Positions 1-6,156 of a DNA stretch of 6,156 nt are shown piece by piece (within the stretch, counting starts at the first letter, position 1; every line of letters begins with the position of its first letter). The stretch lies in NCBI GenBank assembly GCA_016935595.1, contig JAFGQQ010000477.1, forward strand, positions 1-6,156, in the 5' to 3' direction. Both the position numbers and the translations under genes were made by a program. Below the pieces are notes generated by a model, which did not search any database, was not told where the DNA came from, and saw only the letters and a program-made list of their open reading frames with translations. This DNA is from Bacteroidales bacterium (GTDB lineage: Bacteria; Bacteroidota; Bacteroidia; Bacteroidales; UBA10428).

Positions 1-20
1 AGATATTTAAAAATAATATG

Positions 21-28
21 TATTTTTG
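21..28 (+). promoter_or_regulatory. Candidate Bacteroidota-type -7 promoter box for gltBD
   Basis: The eight bases TATTTTTG match the Bacteroidota primary sigma factor -7 consensus TAnnTTTG at every fixed position. Transcription would begin near position 33-36, leaving a leader of about 65 bases before the gltB ATG. The partner -33 element would fall at or beyond the left edge of the window and cannot be checked. In DNA this A/T-rich a single box can arise by chance, so this is a candidate only. Confidence 0.4.
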
Positions 29-40
29 CATTAATTATTG

Positions 41-52
41 TTATCCGGATAA
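41..52. promoter_or_regulatory. Perfect 12-base palindrome in the gltB leader, possible operator
   Basis: TTATCCGGATAA reads the same on both strands. Its central TCCGGA is a local G+C island in an otherwise A/T-only upstream region. Weaker symmetry continues outward: pairs 39/54, 36-37/56-57 and 33-34/59-60 also match, giving an imperfect dyad across about 33-60. It lies just downstream of the candidate -7 box, where a bound repressor would block transcription. A dimeric regulator site is the natural reading, but I cannot name the regulator. With no loop and no following T-run it is a poor terminator. Confidence 0.35.
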
Positions 53-99
53 TACTATTATTTGTTAATTAAAATTAGAATAGAATAAATAAATATTAT

Positions 100-3000
100 A
101 TGCAGGTTGGAAGGGTAAATACACAAGGATTATATAGTCCAGATTATGAGCATGACAATTGTGGAGTGGGATTTGTAGCAGATATAAAAGGCATCGTTTC
201 GCATGATATAGTAAAAAAAGGATTGGAAGTATTGGAAAACTTAACTCATCGTGGCGCTGAAAGTGCCGACAATGAAACCGGTGATGGCGCAGGTATTCTA
301 ATTCAGATCCCACGTGATTTTTATCTTTTACACGGAATAAAACTGCCAAATGAAGGAAGATATGCCACTGGAATAATTTTTTTGCCCAAGGATAAAAAGG
401 AAGCCGATATTTGCAGTAAACGAATAATTGAAATCTGTAAACAGGAAAAAATACAATTGATTGCTGTTCGCGATGTCCCGGTAAACAGTAAAGTAATAGG
501 CGAAATCTCAAGAAAAGCCGAACCTGCAATAATACAGTATTTTTTTAGTTCCGAATTTTCACAGGAACAATTTGAAAGAAAATTGTATGTTGCCCGTAAG
601 CGAATTGAAAAAGAGATCAGGGAATCGAATTTAATTCATAAGGATTCCTTTTATATAAACAGCCTGTCAACAAAAACATTGGTTTATAAAGGCATGTTTA
701 CTGCTGAACAACTCGGTAAGTATTATCTCGATTTGCAGGATGAAAATTTAAAAAGTGCCGTTGCATTAGTTCATTCACGTTTTAGTACCAATACTTTTCC
801 AACATGGGATTTGGCGCATCCTTTTCGTATTTTATGCCATAATGGGGAAATTAATACAGTAAAAGGTAACCGTTATTGGATGCAGGCAAGGGAAGCTTTA
901 CTTAAATCAGATTTATTTGGAAATGACCTTGAAAAGATTTTCCCGATTATTGAACCGGGAAAAAGCGATTCGGCTTCACTTGATAATGTTCTGGAATTTT
1001 TGGTTTTAGCAGGGAAATCGCTTCCACATGCTATGTCTATTTTAATTCCGGAATCATGGAACGATAAGAACCCTATACCAAATGACCTTAAAGCATATTT
1101 TGAATATTATTCAACTATTATGGAACCCTGGGACGGGCCTGCATCGGTTTTGGTATGCGATGGCCGTTATATCGGAGGTTTGCTTGACCGGAACGGTTTA
1201 AGGCCTTCTCGCTATTTAATAACAAAAGATGATTTATTTATAATGGGCTCAGAAACGGGCGTGCAAGATATTACCCCTGAAAATATCAGGGAAAAAGGAA
1301 GGTTAAGGCCAGGAAAAATATTATTAATTGATACTAAAGAAGGGCGTGTTTTATATGATCCGGAAATTAAAGAACAATTAGCCAAAAAAAGTCCCTATAC
1401 TAAATGGTTGAAAGAAAACAGGCTGAACCTTGAAGGGATTGATTTGGGAAGGGCAATTCCTGTATCCCTTGGAAATGAATACCATACGTATCTTCAAACT
1501 TTTGGTTATACAAAGGAAGATGTTGAAATGATTATTGCCGATATGGCTGAACATGGCAAAGAACCAACTGGCTCAATGGGCAATGATGCACCTCTTGCCA
1601 TATTATCAAATAAACCTCAAAGGTTATTTACATATTTCAGACAATTATTTGCCCAGGTAACAAACCCGGCCATTGACCCGATTCGTGAAGAATTAGTGAT
1701 GACCCTTACAGGGTATATTGGCTCACACCAAAAAAACGTGTTGGACGATATTCCCGACCATGCAAAAATGATAAAGTTTAAAAGTCCTGTTATTTCAAAT
1801 AAATATCTTGAAATACTTAAAAACTTAAAATATAAGGGATTTACTACTACAGTGATACCTGTATTGTTTAATACAGCAGAGGGTGGTAAAGGTTTAGAAA
1901 AAGCTATTGATGAGATATGTAAACAAGCTGAGGAGGCTGTTGATACGGGTAAAAATTATATAATCATAACTGATAAAGGCATATCTAAAGACAAGGCCCC
2001 TATTCCTGTTTTATTGGCAGTTTCTGCAATTCATCATTATTTATTGAATAAGAAAAAACGGATGCAGATTGATATAGTTGTTGAAACAGCGGAGCCACGT
2101 GAAGTTATGCATTTTGCATTGCTGTTTGGATATGGCGCCAGTATTATTAATCCTTATTTGTGTTTTGCAGTGATCGACGAACTTATTAAGGATAATAAAA
2201 TTAAAATGGACATTGATACTGCCAGTAATAATTTTATTAATGCCATAAATAAAGGTATACTGAAGATTATGTCTAAAATGGGTATCTCAACCCTGCGAAG
2301 TTATAGGGCTGCCCAAAATTTTGAATCGGTTGGCCTAAATAAAGATTTTATTGCTCGCTATTTTGAAGGCACCGATTCGCGAATTGGCGGTATCGGAATA
2401 AATGAAATTGCTGAAGAAGTATTGATTCCTCATAAGGAAGCTTTTGCTAGTTCCAAAGGGTTTATGCTTCCATCATCAGGGTTTTATCAATACAGGTATT
2501 TTGGAGAGAAACATGCATGGAACCCCGAATCAGTTTCTTTATTGCAATGGGCTACTAAAACAGGCGATTATAAAAAATTTAAAGAATTTACGGCTAAAGC
2601 CGATGAATATACAAATGAGCCAAATTACCTGCGGGGATTTTTTAATTTTAAAAGTAATCCGATTGATATTTCAGAAGTCGAACCGGTTGAAAATATTTTA
2701 AAGCGTTTTGTTACCGGGGCTATGTCATTTGGGTCAATTAGCAAAGAAGCACATGAAACACTCGCCCTGGCAATGAACAGGATTGGTGGTAAAAGTAATA
2801 CAGGGGAAGGAGGGGAAGACCCTGAAAGGTATAAACCCTTGCCCGATGGAAGCAGTAAGCGGAGTAAAATTAAACAAGTGGCATCAGGGCGTTTTGGTGT
2901 TACTACTCATTATCTTGTAAATGCCGATGAATTGCAGATTAAAATTGCCCAGGGAGCTAAACCTGGCGAAGGAGGGCAGCTTCCCGGGTATAAAATAGAT

Positions 3001-4614
3001 GAAATAATTGCTAAAACTCGCCATTCAATTCCGGGTATCACTTTAATTTCTCCACCTCCTCATCATGATATTTATTCAATTGAGGATTTGGCGCAATTGA
3101 TATTTGATTTAAAAAACGTCAATCCTAATGCTAAAGTCAGTGTTAAACTTGTTAGTGAATGCGGGGTTGGGACAGTCGCAGCTGGTGTGGCAAAAGCGAA
3201 TGCCGATATTATTACTATTTCAGGCTGTGAAGGAGGAACTGGCGCAAGTCCTGCAAGCTCTATTAAACATGCCGGGTTGCCTATGGAACTTGGCCTCGCT
3301 GAAACCCAACAAACTTTGGTTTTAAATAATCTTCGCAGTAAGGTCAGGTTACAAACCGATGGTCAACTTAAAACAGGAAGAGATATAATAAGTGCAGCAC
3401 TGCTTGGAGCAGAAGAATACGGATTTGCTACTGGGGCGCTTGTTGTCTTGGGCTGTGTGCTTATGCGTAAATGCCATTTAAATACTTGTCCTGTTGGTAT
3501 TGCTACACAAGACCCAGTACTCAGGGCAAGGTTTTATGCTAAAGCCGATTTTGTTGTAAACTTTTTTACATTTTTGGCTCAGGAAGTGCGCGAATATCTT
3601 GCCGAATTAGGGTTTAAAAAATTGGATGACATTATAGGACGGACAGATTTAATCGAGCAGAGAAATTTTAACAATCGTTGGAAAATTAGTAATATAAACC
3701 TGGATGCATTGCTTCACAGACCAAAAGAAGCTGGTAACACTTCAAATTATTGTTGTGTTGAACAACTCAATAAAACAGCAAATGTTCTTGATCATGAATT
3801 AATTAAATTATCCTCAACTGCCCTTGCATCCAAAATTAAAGTTATTATTGAAAAACCAATTTTTAATACTGATAGATCAACTGGGGCTATGCTTTCGGGT
3901 GAAATTGCGAAAAGATATGGTGAAGAAGGGTTGCCGGTTGATACAATTACTGCAGTTTTTAAAGGTTCGGCAGGACAAAGCTTTGGCGCTTTTCTAACAC
4001 AGGGCATCACTTTTAAACTCGAAGGTGATGCAAATGACTATTTGGGCAAAGGCTTATCTGGAGGTAAAATTGTTGTAGTGCCGCCTGATAAATCAACCTT
4101 TTTGCCAGAAAAAAATATTATCGTTGGAAATACTTTGTTATATGGAGCTACACGGGGCGAAGTATTTATCAGGGGAATTGCCGGCGAACGCTTTGCAGTA
4201 AGAAATAGTGGTGCCATTGCTGTAATTGAAGGGACTGGCGATCATTGTTGTGAATACATGACAGGTGGAAGGGTTGTGGTATTAGGTAAAACCGGAAGAA
4301 ACTTTGCTGCTGGAATGAGCGGTGGTTTAGCCTATGTTTTTGATGAGGATAAAAATTTTGATTATTTCTGCAATATGGGCATGGTTGAGCTTTCGCTGGT
4401 TGAAGAAATTAGCAATATGAAAGAATTGAAAGAATTAATAAATAAACATTTTTTATATACTGGCAGTACGGTGGCAAGGACAATCTTAGAAAGCTGGGAT
4501 GAGTATTTGCCAAAATTTATACAGGTTACACCTTTCGAATACAGAAAAATAATGAAACTTGAAAAATTAAAAGACCTGGATAAAAAGATAAGTCAGATTA
4601 TACCAGATTATTAA
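100..4614 (+). CDS. gltB: Glutamate synthase (NADPH) large (alpha) subunit
   Basis: This cytoplasmic enzyme subunit converts glutamine and 2-oxoglutarate to two glutamates, using electrons from the GltD subunit. At 1504 residues it has the normal bacterial length and the complete domain order. The class II glutaminase domain runs from about 21 to 430, with nucleophile Cys21 (in NCGVGFV), Arg227 in HSRFSTN, the Asn248-Gly249 oxyanion pair and Asp290. The central domain spans about 470-790. The FMN-binding TIM barrel spans about 830-1190, with GEGGED at 902-907, Lys954, and the [3Fe-4S] ligands Cys1119, Cys1125 and Cys1130 spaced C-x5-C-x4-C. The C-terminal GXGXG beta-helix spans about 1240-1440. 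The first 20 residues are a propeptide that must be removed to expose Cys21, as is known for the family. ATG 100 is the only usable start: an in-frame TAG lies at 76-78 and no other Met precedes Cys21. There is no Shine-Dalgarno sequence. The gene ends in tandem TAA-TAG stops and is followed by gltD. Residues 1043, 1044 and 1062 differ from the usual family sequence. The gltD neighbour argues against a ferredoxin-dependent single-subunit enzyme. Confidence 0.98.
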   Translation: MQVGRVNTQGLYSPDYEHDNCGVGFVADIKGIVSHDIVKKGLEVLENLTHRGAESADNETGDGAGILIQIPRDFYLLHGIKLPNEGRYATGIIFLPKDKKEADICSKRIIEICKQEKIQLIAVRDVPVNSKVIGEISRKAEPAIIQYFFSSEFSQEQFERKLYVARKRIEKEIRESNLIHKDSFYINSLSTKTLVYKGMFTAEQLGKYYLDLQDENLKSAVALVHSRFSTNTFPTWDLAHPFRILCHNGEINTVKGNRYWMQAREALLKSDLFGNDLEKIFPIIEPGKSDSASLDNVLEFLVLAGKSLPHAMSILIPESWNDKNPIPNDLKAYFEYYSTIMEPWDGPASVLVCDGRYIGGLLDRNGLRPSRYLITKDDLFIMGSETGVQDITPENIREKGRLRPGKILLIDTKEGRVLYDPEIKEQLAKKSPYTKWLKENRLNLEGIDLGRAIPVSLGNEYHTYLQTFGYTKEDVEMIIADMAEHGKEPTGSMGNDAPLAILSNKPQRLFTYFRQLFAQVTNPAIDPIREELVMTLTGYIGSHQKNVLDDIPDHAKMIKFKSPVISNKYLEILKNLKYKGFTTTVIPVLFNTAEGGKGLEKAIDEICKQAEEAVDTGKNYIIITDKGISKDKAPIPVLLAVSAIHHYLLNKKKRMQIDIVVETAEPREVMHFALLFGYGASIINPYLCFAVIDELIKDNKIKMDIDTASNNFINAINKGILKIMSKMGISTLRSYRAAQNFESVGLNKDFIARYFEGTDSRIGGIGINEIAEEVLIPHKEAFASSKGFMLPSSGFYQYRYFGEKHAWNPESVSLLQWATKTGDYKKFKEFTAKADEYTNEPNYLRGFFNFKSNPIDISEVEPVENILKRFVTGAMSFGSISKEAHETLALAMNRIGGKSNTGEGGEDPERYKPLPDGSSKRSKIKQVASGRFGVTTHYLVNADELQIKIAQGAKPGEGGQLPGYKIDEIIAKTRHSIPGITLISPPPHHDIYSIEDLAQLIFDLKNVNPNAKVSVKLVSECGVGTVAAGVAKANADIITISGCEGGTGASPASSIKHAGLPMELGLAETQQTLVLNNLRSKVRLQTDGQLKTGRDIISAALLGAEEYGFATGALVVLGCVLMRKCHLNTCPVGIATQDPVLRARFYAKADFVVNFFTFLAQEVREYLAELGFKKLDDIIGRTDLIEQRNFNNRWKISNINLDALLHRPKEAGNTSNYCCVEQLNKTANVLDHELIKLSSTALASKIKVIIEKPIFNTDRSTGAMLSGEIAKRYGEEGLPVDTITAVFKGSAGQSFGAFLTQGITFKLEGDANDYLGKGLSGGKIVVVPPDKSTFLPEKNIIVGNTLLYGATRGEVFIRGIAGERFAVRNSGAIAVIEGTGDHCCEYMTGGRVVVLGKTGRNFAAGMSGGLAYVFDEDKNFDYFCNMGMVELSLVEEISNMKELKELINKHFLYTGSTVARTILESWDEYLPKFIQVTPFEYRKIMKLEKLKDLDKKISQIIPDY

Positions 4615-4651
4615 TAGTTTTTATAAATTAAAATTTCGAATTATATTATTT

Positions 4652-6073
4652 ATGGGCGATCCTAAAGGTTTTCTAAAAATTGAAAGAAAAAATGCCGGCA
4701 ACCGTCCGGTTGAAGAAAGAATTATGGATTTTGGCGAGGTTGAACAAACCTTAAATTATGAAGACCGGAAGCTTCAGGCTTCAAGGTGTATGGATTGTGG
4801 TATTCCTTTTTGTCATTGGGGTTGCCCAGTTCATAGCAGTATTCCCGAATGGCAGGATGCTTTGTACCGCGGTAAAATAAAAGAAGCAAGCGAAATTTTA
4901 CATTCAACAAATGATATGCCTGAATTTACAGGCCGTGTTTGCCCTGCCCCTTGTGAAAAATCATGTGTGTTGTCCATAAATACCGATGCTGTTACAATTC
5001 GGGAGAATGAAGCGGCTGTTGTTGAGAGGGCATTTATTGATGGGTATGTTATACCAAAGCCTCCTGCAATACGCTCTGGTAAAAAGGTGGCTGTAGTTGG
5101 TTCAGGGCCTGCCGGATTATCAGTAGCTGCCCGCTTAAACAGTATGGGACATACCGTGGTTGTACTCGAAAAAGATGATAAAATTGGTGGTTTACTCCGT
5201 TATGGAATACCCGATTTTAAATTAAATAAAAAAATAATAGATAGAAGGATAAAGGTTTTTGAAGAGGAAGGAATTAAATTCGTTTGTAACAGAAACATTG
5301 GTGTTGATGTTAAAGGCGAGGATGTGCTACTTGAATTTGATGCCGTATGCCTTACAATTGGGGCAATGCAACCACGTGACCTAATTGTTGAAGGCAGGGA
5401 GTTGACTGGTATCCATTTTGCTATGGATTATCTTACTCAGCAAAATAAAAGAAATAACGGACAGGAATTCTCAATGTATGAACGAATATATGCCGAAAAC
5501 AAAAACGTTGTTGTTATTGGTGGCGGCGATACCGGAAGTGATTGTGTCGGAACTGCAATAAGACAAAAAGCAAAAAAAGTAACACAGATTGAAATTTTGC
5601 CACAACCTCCTGTTAACAGGACAGAAAATAATCCCTGGCCTCACTGGCCAAATACATTAAAAACTTCGTCTTCACATGAAGAAGGCTGCGAAAGGAAATG
5701 GAGCCTTGCTACCAAGCGTTTTATAGGAGAAAACGGGACTTTAAAGCAAATTGAGGTAGTATCGGTTGAGTGGATTAAAAATTCTGATGGAAAGTTGATT
5801 ATGAAGGAAATTGAAAATACAAACCAAATTATTGAAACTGACCTTGTGTTATTATCAATGGGTTTTGTACATCCTGTTCATAAAGGTTTAATAGAAGAAT
5901 TAAAAATCGAACTTGATGGCCGGGGAAATATAAAAATTGACGAAAATTTTCAAACCAGCAATAAGAAAGTATTTGCTGCCGGTGATGCTGCTATAGGTGC
6001 AAGTCTTGTAGTACGGGCTATCTTTTCAGGCAGGCAGGCTGCTGAAAAGATAAATACTTATTTAAGAACATAA
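4652..6073 (+). CDS. gltD: Glutamate synthase (NADPH) small (beta) subunit
   Basis: This is the cytoplasmic FAD and iron-sulfur subunit that oxidises NADPH and feeds electrons to GltB. At 473 residues it is the usual length. The N-terminal double-cluster domain (about 20-130) carries Cys46, Cys49, Cys54 and Cys58 (C-x2-C-x4-C-x3-C) and then Cys97, Cys101 and Cys105 in GRVCPAPCEKSC. These seven cysteines serve two [4Fe-4S] clusters, so the eighth ligand is probably not cysteine. The FAD Rossmann motif GSGPAG is at 150-155 with Glu173 ending the second strand. The NADPH Rossmann motif GGGDTG is at 290-295. The family block SSHEEGCERKWSL follows, and the second FAD motif FAAGD is at 441-445 near the C-terminus. 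The start MGDPKGFLKIER fits the family N-terminus, and no other in-frame ATG exists in the gap after gltB. There is no Shine-Dalgarno sequence. The gap of only 37 bases after the gltB stop, with no convincing terminator or promoter, implies co-transcription with gltB. Other members of the family (NfnB, dihydropyrimidine dehydrogenase N-terminus) share the fold, but the gltB neighbour settles the call. Confidence 0.97.
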   Translation: MGDPKGFLKIERKNAGNRPVEERIMDFGEVEQTLNYEDRKLQASRCMDCGIPFCHWGCPVHSSIPEWQDALYRGKIKEASEILHSTNDMPEFTGRVCPAPCEKSCVLSINTDAVTIRENEAAVVERAFIDGYVIPKPPAIRSGKKVAVVGSGPAGLSVAARLNSMGHTVVVLEKDDKIGGLLRYGIPDFKLNKKIIDRRIKVFEEEGIKFVCNRNIGVDVKGEDVLLEFDAVCLTIGAMQPRDLIVEGRELTGIHFAMDYLTQQNKRNNGQEFSMYERIYAENKNVVVIGGGDTGSDCVGTAIRQKAKKVTQIEILPQPPVNRTENNPWPHWPNTLKTSSSHEEGCERKWSLATKRFIGENGTLKQIEVVSVEWIKNSDGKLIMKEIENTNQIIETDLVLLSMGFVHPVHKGLIEELKIELDGRGNIKIDENFQTSNKKVFAAGDAAIGASLVVRAIFSGRQAAEKINTYLRT

Positions 6074-6080
6074 TTCCCCT

Positions 6081-6103
6081 GGTAATGGATTAATTACCTT
6101 TAA
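6081..6103 (+). terminator. Possible weak terminator hairpin after gltBD
   Basis: GGTAAT (6081-6086) and ATTACC (6093-6098) are exact inverted complements around a six-base loop, starting seven bases after the gltD stop and followed by TTTAAATT. The stem is short and A/T-rich and the T-run has only three bases, so intrinsic termination would be weak. A second inverted pair, CCCTGG (6077-6082) with CCAGGG (6112-6117), shares two bases with this stem and would compete with it. The position at the operon end supports the call more than the strength of the structure does. Confidence 0.3.
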
Positions 6104-6141
6104 ATTATCTTCCAGGGCATATCTCAAAAAATCTGAAATAT

Positions 6142-6156
6142 TCACTCCTCACTGCT
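6142..6156. repeat. Start of a possible seven-base tandem repeat, cut by the window edge
   Basis: TCACTCC (6142-6148) is followed directly by TCACTGC (6149-6155), identical at six of seven positions, and the next base (T, 6156) fits the start of a third unit. The composition changes sharply here from A/T-rich to C-rich with regular phasing. Intergenic arrays of degenerate heptads of this kind are something I associate with some Bacteroidota genomes, but only two units are visible, so this is tentative. Confidence 0.3.

Noticed and set aside
65..529. Minus-strand open frame of 154 codons opposite the start of gltB
   Set aside because: It lies almost wholly antisense to the conserved glutaminase domain of gltB. 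Its product is rich in Leu, Phe, His and Tyr with no recognisable motif, as expected from the complement of A/T-rich coding DNA.
2444..2701. Plus-strand out-of-frame open frames inside gltB (also 3128-3325)
   Set aside because: Both overlap well-conserved gltB coding sequence in another frame. There is no frameshift in gltB that would make them part of a real product.
3792..4010. Minus-strand open frame of 72 codons inside gltB
   Set aside because: It is antisense to the start of the conserved GXGXG domain, with no motif and no independent start context; a shadow frame.
4615..4651. Possible separate gltD promoter or hairpin in the gltB-gltD gap
   Set aside because: TAGTTTTT (4615-4622) misses the TAnnTTTG consensus at its last base. 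ATAAAT (4623-4628) can pair with ATTTAT (4648-4653) over the gltD start, but the stem is A/T only. Both are expected by chance in a 37-base A/T-rich gap.
4722..4910. Minus-strand open frame of 62 codons inside gltD
   Set aside because: It is antisense to the cysteine-rich cluster domain of gltD, whose conservation explains the sequence fully.
6062..6134. Short minus-strand frame after gltD, about 27 codons from a GTG, ending in a TAA at 6064-6062 that overlaps the gltD 3' end
   Set aside because: The translated text (segment ISDFLRYALEDNLKVI) looks protein-like and could be the tail of a convergent gene. However, an in-frame TGA lies two codons upstream of the GTG, there is no ATG, and it spans the inverted repeats. 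It is too short and unsupported to call.

Overview
The window holds a two-gene operon for NADPH-dependent glutamate synthase (GOGAT), read left to right: gltB (large alpha subunit, 100-4614) and gltD (small beta subunit, 4652-6073). Both genes are complete and intact, and together they fill all but about 220 bases. The sequence looks like a chromosomal piece of a Bacteroidota member. The DNA is A+T-rich, neither start codon has a Shine-Dalgarno sequence but each follows an A/T-only stretch, and a TAnnTTTG box of the Bacteroidota promoter type lies ahead of gltB. This assignment is an inference from style, not from a database match.

Layout: positions 1-99 are the upstream region, with a candidate -7 promoter box (21-28) and a perfect 12-base palindrome (41-52). 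gltB ends in a tandem TAA-TAG stop. A 37-base A/T-rich gap follows the gltB stop codon, then gltD. Positions 6074-6156 are non-coding as far as I can see. They hold overlapping inverted repeats that may form a weak terminator, and the last 15 bases look like the first two units of a seven-base tandem repeat cut by the window edge.

How the genes work together: the beta subunit takes electrons from NADPH onto FAD and passes them through its two [4Fe-4S] clusters to the [3Fe-4S] cluster and FMN of the alpha subunit. The alpha subunit hydrolyses glutamine at its N-terminal cysteine and channels the ammonia to the FMN site. There it reacts with 2-oxoglutarate, and the net product is two glutamates. 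With glutamine synthetase (not in the window) this is the main ammonia assimilation route.

I looked for an undescribed system and did not find one; the coding part is ordinary core metabolism. The points worth a second look are small: the palindrome in the gltB leader, three unusual residues in the FMN barrel of GltB, the 3' inverted repeats, and the heptad repeat at the right edge.
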